Source of the DNA: Seminavis robusta | Lineage: Eukaryota > Bacillariophyta > Bacillariophyceae > Naviculales > Naviculaceae | DNA: 64,000 bases | Direction: 5' to 3' | NCBI GenBank assembly: GCA_903772945.1 | Contig: CAICTM010000056.1 | Location: 62,001 to 126,000, forward strand | In this document: piece after piece, positions 42,438 through 53,671 of the stretch | How positions within the stretch are numbered: the stretch's first letter is position 1 | Layout of the letters: each line of letters begins with the position of its first letter | Position numbers and translations under genes: made by a program | Notes under the pieces: generated by a model | Databases searched by the model: none | What the model saw: the letters and a program-made list of their open reading frames with translations, nothing else | What the model was told of the DNA's origin: nothing

Positions 42438-45400
42438 TCAAAAGAAGCTTCTCTCGTTGCCACTGGCGGATGGTTCGTTTCCATACACTCGCATCAAACG
42501 ACTAAATTTCTTTGCAATGGTTGGATTTCGTATCCGACTACCGGAATCATCCAACGACCTTGTTCGGTTTCGTGGGGCTGGAGATTTGGACGCTGATCTC
42601 CGACCTCTGGTGTCGCTGGACAAACCTAGATTGCGATCGCTTTCCGGATGGTCGACGGCAGAAGCCAAACTGGTCTTCTTCGACGTAGGAGTTAGGGAAG
42701 GGGTTTTCCTAGCGTTTTTCCCTCGTTTCTTCAAAAAGTTGGCAAAAGCACGGCGACCGCGGGAGGGAGTGGATTCAGGTGCTTTGGCTACAGGAGGAGG
42801 GGGAGTCTCTTGAATGCCCGAAACATCAAGTACGTCGCCACCAAATCTAGGATGCTGTGGGTTGTGCGTCTTGGGTGGTTCATCGAACGGGACGGGAACG
42901 TCCGCGAATGCATCAGCCACATCATTTGGCAACTCGGGTGGTGGAGATCGCACCATCGTGACTGGGTTTGTGTCCTCGTCAACGAGAGTTGCAACCACCT
43001 TTGGATTTGGCTTGCTCTTAGCGGAAGAAAAAAACGTGTTCGAAGGAACGGCGACCCAACTGTTGTCGGCGTAGCTATGTGTCATTCGCTCGTCACTCGG
43101 ATGGAGATCGGACCCATAGACAGGAGTCACTTCAAAGCCTTTGTCTTGCACATGATCAAGGTAGGGTGGTTCGATGGTCGAGACATCCTTCGGGTGAGAC
43201 GCAAAGAGTTGTTGAGGACCGAGAGCAGCCACGAACTTCTGTTCATCTTCTATGCTTGCCCGCTGCTCATGTTCGCGCGCGATAGAGCTCTGTGAAACTT
43301 CATTCGGTTGCCTTGCTGAACGGCTTGCTTCCTCTCCATCTTGTTTCTTGTCATGAGGATCTGCAACTTGACCGCTCGTGTCCTCTGCGACAAGTTGATT
43401 TTGCCGTTGATGCTGTTGCCTGGCCGCCCTTCGAAGATCGCGTGCAGGTGACGGCTGAGAAATGCATTCCGCCTCCACACCGAGAGCATTGTCCATGCTG
43501 GTGTCACGAAAGTCAATCTTCAGCCTCGTGCCAGAATTCCAAGGGTGCGACCTCTTGGAATGTCTCGACACTGCGGAAGACGTTGTTGCAGTCGAAACAT
43601 TGGCAGGGTTCACCTCACCTCCGGCACTATTGCCGCCCGTACTTTTCTGGCTTGACGGCCCGTGCTTTCCACTGACCTCCGACCTGGAGCTACCGGCTTT
43701 TGAATTGGGAGCGCTCATTTCATCCCATGCCTGTATCTTCCTCGCCAGTTCGTCGCCTGTCAGATGCTGCGTGTCTCCGAGCTCCTCGAGCGTTTTGAGA
43801 AACTGTTCGTGCTCTTGCTGCTTCTTTCGGTAAATAAACTGATCGAGCTTGCGCTCTTTACCGCCACTTTCCATTGCATATCGTGGCATATCCACATCAT
43901 CGCCGCCTCCAAATGGATTTCCACCAGACCCATGCTTTAGATCATCTGATTGCATGGGTGACTTTGTCGTCTCCTTTGCCTTGGACTCATGAGAGGCATT
44001 ACCTGATTTCTTGTCGCTGTCAGTGCGGCTGTACTCCATGGAAGGAAAGTCTAACATTTCCTCCTCTAGCGGGCCCGTTGGCTTGTCTTGGGCTGGGACG
44101 GCATTTGAGTTGGGCTGCTTTCGTTCCTGCGGGGGTTCCAGGTTTTGTGGTTCGGCAGCACAGGGCGTCGCCATTTCGTCATGCGGGTGATCCTCCACTT
44201 TTAGCCTACTAGTACCGGTACTTTCCGCTTGTAGTTCAGTTGCACTCTTGAGTTTGTCTTGGTGAACCTTCTTGTTGGAGCTTTTCAGTAGATTCTCCGT
44301 AAACGCCCGCGTCGCATTCACGTTGCTTCCGCTGTCACTGGCGACATTAATTGTCATTGGGGGGAGATGACTGGTCGGGTGGTTGACGTGCCCTTGCTGG
44401 TCTTCGCCGTTGCGATATCCCTTCCTAGCTGCTTGTCGTTGATGGTGACGCTGCACCAACTCAAGTCCTGAAACCGGCGGAGTTGGAGCGCTGTACCCCT
44501 GGAGACCATTAGGTCGTGGACGCCGATACAAAGATGTCGAAATGCCAGTTGGAGGAGGCATGTCATGAATCTGTTCATGCGTTGGCATGGCACTTCGGTA
44601 GGTTGGGTTTGTGATGGACGAGACGCTCGTTGCATCGTCTGACGAATCTTCAAGATCATCGTGCCCTTGCCCAGGGTTCTCTGGCATGGCAGGACCCTCC
44701 ATTTGCTGGTATTGAAATTGCGTTTGATGCTGGTGTGGAACAGGCTGCTGCCCTGAAAACGCTTGATGTTGATGCAATGGATATTGTTGGGGCGGAGAGT
44801 CGGCTGGCTGCGGCGGGAGCCGCTGATACTGCAGTGGCATTCCTTCTACATTGGCGCCAATACGTTGGATTGGATCACCCGAACCGTTACTTCGACTCTC
44901 TGCCCGCAGAATAGAGTCAATCTGTGCCAATGCAGCATGGGGATCATCACGTCTCACGGCACTAAGCTTCGCCATCAACTTTGCAATGTAGTCTTGGCCT
45001 TCTTGCGGCGATGCATCTTGGAAGGGAGGAGGTGGGTAAGATTGTTGTAGGGAACTCTGTTGATGCTGTGGTTGCTCAAGTTGTGGTTGTTGCTTCTGGG
45101 AAACCTGATGATTCATTGGTGGTGCACGCTCCTGTATCGGGATTTGCCGAGATCGCTGTGGTGAGATCGAATTGACTCTGGAATGTGTCTGTTGATACTC
45201 ATTGGGAGCAACCGGGGTAACCGCGGGTTCTGGCTCTTGCTGACTCGGACGAGGCTGCGGTGTGGGATAATCGGGACGACTAGGTGCTGCCGACGATGAA
45301 TTCAATCGTTGAGAAGATATATTCAAGGAGGAGGATGCACTTCGAGGCCTCGGCGGTGTTCCGGGATTGGTCGGGGCCGCTCCTGGTGGTGGCTGCTGCT

Positions 45401-47315
45401 GTGCAAATTCCGGACGGGGTCGTGGTGGAGTGTTGTTTCGGTGTGCTGCCATGGCCGCTTGGAAGAACTTGGATTTGAATCCTCCCACGTTACTATTCGT
45501 AGAAGAGGCAGCCGTTGTCGTGGCTGGCATGTTCCGTACTACACCACCGGTCGAGTGCCGATGTTGCCGGGGCGACAACGACCTCCCTTCGCGATGACTT
45601 TCCGAAGCGGAATGGTCCAATGACAAATTTAACTTTTCATCTTCTGACCACAATCGTCGTTTCATTTCCTGCACTCGACTAGGAGAGTCTGGCATGCTAT
45701 GCCTATGTTGTGGCGGGTTGGTCACAACTGGAGTATCTTCTTGTGGTTGCTCCTGTCGTTCAGGCTGTTGAGAATTGTAGGCCGGTTGCTGCAATGGCTT
45801 CCGTCTTCGAACAGGCGGCAAGCTGGTACTGTGCCTGCTTTCGTCGACACCACCTTCTGTATCCGACGTGATGGGTTCATTGTTATTATTTGTTGGTCCA
45901 CGGCGCACCGAAGCTGGGACATAATGATGATGGTGTTGCTGCGACTCATTATGGTTGGGAGTGGACGGTGACGACGATCTTGTTGTGGAAGGCTGCTGCC
46001 CTCCTGCTGAGTTCCTTCCAGCACTGCTAATAGGAGTGGTGGTTGATTTTTCATACCGTTCCCTCATGTCTTGCTGTAGCTGATGTACACTGTACCGTTT
46101 ATCGCCGGATTGTGGTGTATTCTCTTTTCGTCCTTCACTACTGTACACGGATCTGGATGGCTGTGGCGGGCCCTCCTGATGGCTGCTACTTTCGTCTTCT
46201 ACGGCGGGTTCTGGATCGGGATACAGGTGATTGTTTTGACTCAGTAATCGAATCCGTTGGGAAACCGACATGGGGGTGCTGTTGCTGCCCGGTGTTCGTG
46301 GTTGTTGGGATGTAAAGGGATTTCGATTGGCTTTTGTAGGAGTGGTTAGAGAAGCGTTGTTATTGTTGTTGGAGGTTGTTGGATATCTAGAAGAGGCGGC
46401 AGCATAAGCATCCCGGGACGGAGGTATCAATGGTTGTTGTGATTGTTCTTCCAAGGATGTGTTGACTCTAGGCGCGAACTTTCTGTTGTGATCCGGTGTG
46501 GTGCTGGGAGTGGCACTGGACGAATAGTGATCAGAGAGTGTGTAGTAGGAGTGGTGACTAAAGGACGTCCCCCCTGGTTCACTCTGAGTAGTGACAGTAT
46601 GTGCTGCAATGCTACTCAGTTCTGTCACCGAAAGGCCATCCTTGAGCCGACTCCCGGCAGAAATGTCACTGCGATACCCTCCCTGTGGTGTTTGTGGTGG
46701 GTTTATTTGCAGTGGCCGGCTCCGTGCCGGTGATGATTGTTGTTGGTGTTGTTGTATGTAGCTAGCAGCCGCCGAGGAAAAGGCAGCCGGAGCCGAAACC
46801 TCCGAGGCAGTTTCTTGTTGATGATATCCCGCCGCCATGCGACTGCGATTGATGAGGTTTCTCCTCGCCAATATGCGAGATGGGGAAGAAGATTGTCGTC
46901 GTGAAGGGCTACTAGTGGAGGAGGATCTAGGAGTACTTGTGGCGGGGGAGGCGTGAGTTCCAACCAGCAGTGCCGCTTGCGATCTAAAACTGCCGGCTCT
47001 TCGGGACGAAGGTGTCGATGGTGATTGTTGTTGGTGCTGATGTTGACTCGTGTCCACACTACTACTGCCTGCAACAATGGAACTGGCGGAAGCGGCATAC
47101 TGAGTGGCTTTGGATTTGGCCTTTAACTTGGAGCGAGCAGCAGCACTGGCTGTGTTGGAGTATCCCTTGGATGTCTTGGAGGAAGTCCTTGTGGACTCTG
47201 CCGTGGATGTCGATGTGTCATACATTTGAGGAGGAGGGGAAGTAGTGCCAAATGCCGATGATGAACCACCAGACCCTGATGATGAATGCCCTGGATGAGT
47301 GGAGTAAAGGACCAT
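42438..47315 (-). CDS. Large Ser/Gln/Pro-rich, mostly disordered protein
   Basis: A single open frame of 1,625 residues from the ATG at 47,315 (ACC-start context is TCC-ATG-G... on the minus strand, moderate). I recognise no family. Most of it is low complexity: Ser/Thr-rich N-terminus, long Gln-rich stretches (SQKQQPQLEQPQHQQSS), Pro-rich blocks and many SP/TP/RxxS words. Islands that look structured are EGQDYIAKLMAKLSAVRRDD, and near residue 1,180-1,230 a helical piece, KQQEHEQFLKTLEELGDTQH. The C-terminus is basic (RRAFANFLKKRGKNARKTPS). It may be a phosphorylated scaffold or RNA/chromatin-associated disordered protein; that is inference from composition only. The reverse-strand frames inside it are short and patternless, so the orientation is secure. 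Confidence 0.75.
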   Translation of the reverse strand: MVLYSTHPGHSSSGSGGSSSAFGTTSPPPQMYDTSTSTAESTRTSSKTSKGYSNTASAAARSKLKAKSKATQYAASASSIVAGSSSVDTSQHQHQQQSPSTPSSRRAGSFRSQAALLVGTHASPATSTPRSSSTSSPSRRQSSSPSRILARRNLINRSRMAAGYHQQETASEVSAPAAFSSAAASYIQQHQQQSSPARSRPLQINPPQTPQGGYRSDISAGSRLKDGLSVTELSSIAAHTVTTQSEPGGTSFSHHSYYTLSDHYSSSATPSTTPDHNRKFAPRVNTSLEEQSQQPLIPPSRDAYAAASSRYPTTSNNNNNASLTTPTKANRNPFTSQQPRTPGSNSTPMSVSQRIRLLSQNNHLYPDPEPAVEDESSSHQEGPPQPSRSVYSSEGRKENTPQSGDKRYSVHQLQQDMRERYEKSTTTPISSAGRNSAGGQQPSTTRSSSPSTPNHNESQQHHHHYVPASVRRGPTNNNNEPITSDTEGGVDESRHSTSLPPVRRRKPLQQPAYNSQQPERQEQPQEDTPVVTNPPQHRHSMPDSPSRVQEMKRRLWSEDEKLNLSLDHSASESHREGRSLSPRQHRHSTGGVVRNMPATTTAASSTNSNVGGFKSKFFQAAMAAHRNNTPPRPRPEFAQQQPPPGAAPTNPGTPPRPRSASSSLNISSQRLNSSSAAPSRPDYPTPQPRPSQQEPEPAVTPVAPNEYQQTHSRVNSISPQRSRQIPIQERAPPMNHQVSQKQQPQLEQPQHQQSSLQQSYPPPPFQDASPQEGQDYIAKLMAKLSAVRRDDPHAALAQIDSILRAESRSNGSGDPIQRIGANVEGMPLQYQRLPPQPADSPPQQYPLHQHQAFSGQQPVPHQHQTQFQYQQMEGPAMPENPGQGHDDLEDSSDDATSVSSITNPTYRSAMPTHEQIHDMPPPTGISTSLYRRPRPNGLQGYSAPTPPVSGLELVQRHHQRQAARKGYRNGEDQQGHVNHPTSHLPPMTINVASDSGSNVNATRAFTENLLKSSNKKVHQDKLKSATELQAESTGTSRLKVEDHPHDEMATPCAAEPQNLEPPQERKQPNSNAVPAQDKPTGPLEEEMLDFPSMEYSRTDSDKKSGNASHESKAKETTKSPMQSDDLKHGSGGNPFGGGDDVDMPRYAMESGGKERKLDQFIYRKKQQEHEQFLKTLEELGDTQHLTGDELARKIQAWDEMSAPNSKAGSSRSEVSGKHGPSSQKSTGGNSAGGEVNPANVSTATTSSAVSRHSKRSHPWNSGTRLKIDFRDTSMDNALGVEAECISQPSPARDLRRAARQQHQRQNQLVAEDTSGQVADPHDKKQDGEEASRSARQPNEVSQSSIAREHEQRASIEDEQKFVAALGPQQLFASHPKDVSTIEPPYLDHVQDKGFEVTPVYGSDLHPSDERMTHSYADNSWVAVPSNTFFSSAKSKPNPKVVATLVDEDTNPVTMVRSPPPELPNDVADAFADVPVPFDEPPKTHNPQHPRFGGDVLDVSGIQETPPPPVAKAPESTPSRGRRAFANFLKKRGKNARKTPSLTPTSKKTSLASAVDHPESDRNLGLSSDTRGRRSASKSPAPRNRTRSLDDSGSRIRNPTIAKKFSRLMRVYGNEPSASGNERSFF

Positions 47316-48473
47316 ACTCTGATCTCGTTGACGTGTTTTCGCTCAGTTCAACTCAACTTGATTCAGACTTGAGGTGTACCCAGACCGTAAACCTTGTCTC
47401 TCCCGCCCTCAGAGGGTTCTTCTTAGCCTGTCTTTGGTGGATTGTAATCCTGACACTGCCAACACAACAGCACCAAATTACTAATGGGCTTTCCGAGTCG
47501 AGTCCAATGCCAGGAGCAATGATAGACTCGAAAAGAGATTGAAAATCACAAAATCACTACTAGTAGCTCGCCTTAGCCTTCGCTCATTCCAATCAATCAT
47601 TCGGGTTCTTCACTTGCTTCTTTGTTCCAGTTCAAACTGACGCCCTCTTTTCCTGCCTTCAGCAATGACACCTAATCTAAAGCAAGGCTCCCCACAAGGC
47701 TGTATAGCCACCGCAACCAAGGACAGCTAGAGACAAAGCCTGGCTAACCTATAAGCTAAAAAGTTTTCCTGTTGTCACTCGTTATATTATTGTTCTTGCG
47801 CCAATCGATTGTCGACTGGCTGCTTTGTTGTGCGAGAGCGGCACATGAACGAAACACATGCAAAGCCTCTCTTGAACGACCCGTCGCCCTAATTATGATA
47901 CTAATATTCAAAGTGGGCGGGATATTGCCGATGCGCCGCGTGCGGGAGTCAATTTCGCACTTTTTAAGTTCCTCTCGAGACGCTACGTGGTACTAGTACA
48001 TGTACTACCGGTAGCTAGAACTGGCTACCGATAGCTATTCATGATCTCTTTTATGCAAGGGTTTGTATGTAGTTTAGAACCTTGCGAAAGATAGTTATCT
48101 ACACCATTTGTTTTAGAGAGGAGGATGGCTCAAGTATTTATCAGCTTTGTTTACGTTGGTGGCGAAGGCCATTCTTAGGAAACCCAACAATGTATTGGTA
48201 CAGGTGCATTCGAGTTTTGAATGATGTGTCTATCATCTCTCACAAGCTTTTGGTCTCTGACTATGCATAACTACTTTAGAAATAGTATGACAAATGCGGA
48301 TGTGTTTCGTAGTTTAGCGAAAATGACAAGTCCAGAGTAAAGTGTGCTAAGCTACTTTTATTAACATGCATTCCTTTATGTATCAAAAGAAGGCCAAGGA
48401 ACCATTTCGCCCATTGCTGTGTTGCCTCCAAAACCTATACCACGAAGCTGCGAGCGACAGGAAGAGCCACTAG
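47316..48473. other. Intergenic
   Basis: 1,158 bp. It contains the promoter of the disordered-protein gene and, near 47,997-48,040, a cluster of GTAC/CCGG/CTAG palindromes (GTACATGTACTACCGGTAGC). The part at 48,260-48,370 is AT-rich. No gene is supported. Confidence 0.45.
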
Positions 48474-49590
48474 CTAATAGAGAAATGCCAACAGTGCCGT
48501 GCACCCCACCAACATTACACTCTCGACCGAAACAGCCCAAGCCGCACTACTCTGTGCATTCGCCTCAAAAACCTCGGAACCACTGCCACCAGCACTGATA
48601 TCCACGGATCCACCCCCATTGTTGACGGCATCTACAGTCGCACTTCCCACAACTCCAGGAGCATCTTCAATCACCTCATAGTCCGAGCCAGCATCAGCAG
48701 CACTGGCCACACAGATTCCTTGCTCCTTGTTGCAAAACAAACTGTAGCAATCGGATGCTTCATCACAGGGTTTTCCCAACCATTCGGGCTCGGTACAGTT
48801 ACGTGCCGGAGCCACGCCTTTTTTAATTTTAATAGGTAGCAAGCAAAAGAAATGGAAAGAGGTATGCGAGGTAGCAGTTGTGAATTGGAAGGCATCAGAG
48901 TGCCATTTTTTGATAATCATCCGACACGCAAAGAGAGAGAAATGTGAGAAGCTCAAATTGCGTACCTCAACGTTTCCCATTTTCTGTTGATGCGTTTTAA
49001 AAGGGCACGACCATATATAGATAGATAGATAGATACGTACCCTCACACCGAAGAGACCAGCAGTCAGTGTTGTCGTTACAAAAGTGTTCATTCCATTTGC
49101 GATCGTAGCACCGGTTCAGCCCTCGATCCTTCTTGCAGCGTTTCATTTCACAATCGTTATCTTTGCCACAAATCTCTCCATCCTTGACGGTAAAGGTGCA
49201 CTTCAAGGGATTTCGAGTGCACCTTCCACTACGGCATTCATGGTCTCCCAAACAATCAATCTCTCGATCCTTCCATGCCAAGCAGGTGCTGGATTCTCCA
49301 CAATACCCTTCATCGCAATCCTCATGGACGGCACAAGGACCACCTGCGGGTTGTGGGACTTGGCATACCCCACCACTGCAACGTCCCGAAGCACAGGCAT
49401 CATGAAACTCGCAGGTTTGCCCCACGGCCCTCTTGGTGTCACACTGGAGTGTGCTATTGCAGTACTCGCTCTCGCATTGAAAGATTGCTCGACAGGGCCA
49501 ACCAACTTTTCGGTAGCCTTGTCCTGGAGAGGCTAATAATACCAGAACCAGCAACAGAGGTAGCAAAAGCGTCGGAAGCACTGTCATCAT
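48474..49590 (-). CDS. Secreted Cys-rich repeat protein with C-terminal anchor signal
   Basis: Exon 1 49041-49590, intron 48818-49040 (223 nt), exon 2 48474-48817; 297 residues. The start is the first Met of a strong signal peptide (MMTVLPTLLLPLLLVLVLLA) in ACC-ATG-A context. Five or six repeats follow the pattern 'G-x-C-x4-D/E-C-x2-G/S-x-C', for example GGPCAVHEDCDEGYCGESST and GKPCDEASDCYSLFCNKEQG, like Dickkopf/prokineticin-type disulfide modules. The last 18 residues are hydrophobic (VMLVGCTALLAFLY) after a Gly/Ser/Ala region, suggesting a GPI anchor. The donor GTACGT is canonical. The acceptor (TTAAAAAAG) is poor in pyrimidines, but it is the AG that restores the sixth Cys module. The intron holds a GATA-type microsatellite. 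Confidence 0.75.
49016..49036. repeat. ATAG microsatellite in an intron
   Basis: A run of ATAGATAGATAGATAGATA just inside the donor of the Cys-rich gene's intron (minus strand reads TATC repeats). Confidence 0.85.
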
Positions 49591-50246
49591 GGTCGTTCTG
49601 TTCTTCTTTGTTTTCAAAAAAAAGATCTTGGGAAAAGTGAACCCTTCGCGACAAACTGGGAAAGTCCCTTCAGTCATTTTAGATTGGTAGCACATTGGTT
49701 CTATTAGGTTTGTTAGCGGTGTTTGATCGTGCGATCATCAAACCCAGCAGTTTGGTTGTGGCCCTACCGACATCCTGAAGCAAGTGTGGAAGTCCTGCTC
49801 AAGCTCTTCAACCGTGGGTTTGTACGATGGAGACAACCGGAGGGTGAGTTTTAGTGATAATCCTAACTGATACTACAGTAGCGAGGGTAGCTCTCCACCT
49901 TGTTATGTTTCTCATGCAACCTACAGGTCATTCAAGTACGTGGAGGTATTGGGGGAGCTCCTGGGATTCTTGCCCCTTGCTGCCGTGCTGAGTACTGTAC
50001 CACCCAGCTCTCCAATATAGTTGGAAGTACATCTGCCTTTGGGTGGATATGCAAACATGGACCATTTATAAAGCTTAGTGTATCTTTCTCTCTGCTACCG
50101 TAGCAACCAAACAAGAGATCAAGTCTTTCTTCCGTGCCATAAAACGCACACTCTAGGGAAATGGCTGTGAGCCGGCTGCTGGCTCTTTCTTTCTTTCTCC
50201 ACAGTCCTGGGGAGTGACAGTCGCTTATGACGGACTCCAGTTAGAT
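49591..50246. other. Intergenic
   Basis: 656 bp between the start of the Cys-rich gene and the end of the next minus-strand gene. No coding or RNA feature is recognised. Confidence 0.45.
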
Positions 50247-52302
50247 CTAGGGCTCAATATCGGCTTCGAACTCGCTCCTGTCAACTCGTTCAAACAGACT
50301 TGAAGCGGATCCAATGTATAGTGTTTTCCCATCTGCCGTCGATTGCATGGTACGGTAGCCAAAGAGATGGCCAGGTTGATCCTCGTGAGGGACCAACGTC
50401 CAGGTGGATCCATCGCGTGATGCCCACAGCTGAGGCTGGACTCCAATCAACTCTTGTGAATTCAGGGAGATACCTCGTTGCGAGACTGTCATGGTTCCAA
50501 GCAAATAGACGCCATCAATCTCTGCTGAAGACCAGGGATATTCGTTTCCAGAAACACGAGCTCCAAGTTGGTCTCGCTGCTCTTGGGCAAAACCATCATC
50601 GGTAATAATTTCCCACTCGTCGTCCCCGACGCCCAAGACATTCAAATTGCTGGTTCTGAACAATGCAAAACCGCTTGGGAAACTGAGGAGACCCACGTAA
50701 AGCTGGCCTTTGAAGACTCTCAGCTCCATGACTCCGTGTGAAAAGTGACCCCGCACTATGAAAAGGAAGAGGGGGAAGAAACGAGGTCAGCAATGCATCA
50801 TGGTGGCGCCAATGGCGTGTGACTAGACTCGACTCGGCTATTGCTCAAGAAGTGGGGAGCTGTGCAAGCAACTTACTAGCGGGAGTGGCCACCTGTGTAA
50901 TGGCATCATCATTCATTTCGTCAATGACGTACAAGGCGTGTCCCAAGCTTTGCCAGGTTCCAATCAACATTTTACCATCTCCGATGTAGAGACACTCGGA
51001 AACGGCAAGCTTACAGTGCTCACCAGTCTGCTGGATCTTTTTGAAGGTGTTGAGGGCCGCATCGTAAATCACCACCTTGGCGCACTCGTGCGTTTCGGTA
51101 CCAATAAAGAGACGATTGGTGTGCTCGGAGACGCACATTTTTCGAATCGACTTGTCGTAAGCATCGAGGTTTCCTTGGTCATCCAACATGTGGTAATCTC
51201 CGCCAGCGTTGGTAAAGACCTGTATTGCAGAAGTGAACAAGGAAAGATTGCTTGATGAGGACGGCCTCAATGTGTCCCTTCAAGGGCCTGCTAGATCTAC
51301 CGGTGCGCACCTTTGCACCAACTCCTTCTCCATAGAATTCAAAATCGTAGCGTGAAATGCCATTGGGTCCATCAGCTCCGTTAGCACTTCCAGCATAAAT
51401 GTCTCCGTTGTAGTTGACCATACTCCTGAACCCAACAAAGTCTTTTGGCGCATTGAACTCCAAGGTGAAACCTCCCTCTCCATCGGATTTGACAATTTGA
51501 GCTCCATTGCTGTCCATGAGGGGACCACCATGGAACCACCGCAAGAAACCATCCACAAGGGCTTTTCTCTTCATCCCCAATGGTGCTCGTGCGATGGCAA
51601 TGTAGAACTTGATCGCGCTGTTATTGGGTTTCAGATTCGAGTCGAGTCGAGTCAAGCAAGCAAAGCAAACACGTAGACAGATTAGATGGCGGCCTGACGA
51701 CGAAGCAGCTCTGTCTTCCACCATGACACAGACAGACAAGACTCACTTCCAAAGATTCAGGTTGGCATTGAATGTTCCAATGTAGAGTGTTTCATCGTTG
51801 TCAAGCGCCGAAGACCAAGCGTAACGGTTCCACTTGTCACCAATGAGCCCGTTTCGCGAAATTGTTGTCATTTGCAAACTCTCTGCAGCAAAGGAGTTTT
51901 CCACCACAGGGATTGAATCTAGAAGCAAGCAAAGAGACAGTGTTGCGTTAGGAAGAGCTTGCACCCATGGTCTTTGGTCTCGGATTGATTCGACAGGCTT
52001 CCCACAGCCAGCAAAAGATCTTTGCCTTACGCACCATTGAGAGTGACTTTGAAAACAAAAGCGCCCATATCATCAGGATTATTATCATCTTCCTTCCATG
52101 CATTCGAGAATTTCGAAAATGCTCCATCGAATGGTCTCCATTCAAAATTGCCGTCTCCAAAAAAGACATTCCAGAGACTGCCCCAAAAACCTCTGGATTC
52201 CTCGTCTTCACTCAGGTGTCGTCGCAAGCTGCTGGGTTCCGAGGCTGCAGCCATCGCCGCGCCAACAGACATCAAGAATACTAAATGCAAAGAGAGCCTC
52301 AT
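50247..52302 (-). CDS. Secreted beta-propeller-like protein, five exons
   Basis: Exons 52035-52302, 51747-51918, 51311-51617, 50877-51219 and 50247-50755 (introns of 116, 129, 91 and 121 nt); 532 residues. All joins keep the frame, and each uses GT-AG (donors GTGCGT, GTGAGT, GTGCGC, GTAAGT). A signal peptide is present (MRLSLHLVFLMSVGAAMAAA). The mature chain repeats a strand-turn pattern with words such as ETLYIGTFNANLNLW, then NYNGDIYAGSANGADGPNGI, then NRLFIGTETHECAKVVIYD and DGKTLYIGSASSLFERVD, which is the look of a six- or seven-blade propeller of the 'LYIGT' type found in large secreted or surface proteins. No catalytic signature is seen. It lies next to another secreted-protein gene in the same orientation. 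Confidence 0.75.
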
Positions 52303-53671
52303 CGTGGTTGCTTTGCTTTGACGTCGGGGTTTCTCTTGGATGTCAAACTTTCCTTTGCAACAAAAGTAAGTCGATCATCGGATGCGACCGAATTGATGAA
52401 AGATGAGTGAGACTAGATCTCCGGCACAGTACCGTTCGGTAGGTGACGGTACCACATGTATCCCGCCTCACTCCATGGGCATTGCCGTTTTATCCTCGCC
52501 GATTGCAATAGGCTTATGAAGAGGCACGTCTCAACGCCACAACCTTCATCGAAAGAGCAGCTCGAACTGGCCAAAACGCACCTCCAAACCAACATGGGAA
52601 TATTGTTGCCCACCTGGCTAGCTAGGGTGAAGCAGTGGATTTGATCTGGTTGGTGGCTCATTGGCAAACCATACCGAGCTGCACAATGGTACCAAAGTAC
52701 TCCTAGTCGCGCAACCGAGCAGCACGATGATGCCGAAATAGAATCATGGCGGATCTTTCAAAAGACTCATTTGTGCTTGTCATGACTAGCTAGCTAGACA
52801 CAGAATGCGCAGACGGTACCAGACCCGTGAGCCCTACTACAGTACTGCTACGATGTAGCACCTAATCAGGGGCAATGGCCGAAGATTGTGTTTGGAACCT
52901 GAAGCAAAGCTGTCAAATTTCTGGCCAGCCATCCTCAGGACTCCCACTCCCACCATCAACTCGTTGGGTTTGGCCCTCCCAGCTTGATTGTGTGGGAGAC
53001 CTGACCTACCGGCAGCTAGCTAACCGATTGTTCCCTTGACCAGCAACGTTTGCCCGATGTTTCTGGAGGGGGCATCATTCTGCAACGTTTGCTTCCGTCC
53101 TGGTGTTTGTTCGCGCTCGCCATGGACATGGTACGCGTACCGGTACTTCTCTTAATAAGTGCAGCCTCATGGGGCTGATGATTCGATGCTAGATTGGTTC
53201 TTCTTCCTCTACATGCGGGAACACGCTGTCCACGACATGCTAGGAAATGATTGCGGTAGATAGTGGGGATGCCACATTGCTGACAATGCAGCTTTAGCAG
53301 GCCTGACCCAAAATCTGTTGAGGCCAGATATTGATAGAGATTGCACAAAGCTCAATTTAGAGCACATGTACCGTATGTAGTAGAAGAGTATAGTATAGTA
53401 GAGGCTGACCGATTCCCTACTTCTAATAATTTAAACAAATGAAAGTTGGGATTGTTCTCGTAGCATTTGAATCCAACTTTGACGCTGAAGTCAAGCAAAT
53501 TGTCAAAGAGTTCTGGCTAACACGCAAATTTATACACGTACTGTAGTGAACAGGCGAGAGAGAGCATCAAAAAAGAAAAACCAAGCAAGAAGTGAGATAA
53601 AACAGTCAGGCAAAGACAGATACACGTTGGCTCGAACACCAGTGTTGCTAGCTGGCTGGCTAGCTGTCACG
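52303..53671. other. Long intergenic region rich in GTAC/CTAG palindromes
   Basis: 1,369 bp. Palindromic words are frequent: GGTACC near 52,448 and 52,686, TAGCTAGCTAG at 52,787-52,797, CGCGTACCGGTAC near 53,133-53,145, and TAGCTGGCTGGCTAGCTG near 53,647-53,664. No gene is supported. Confidence 0.5.
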
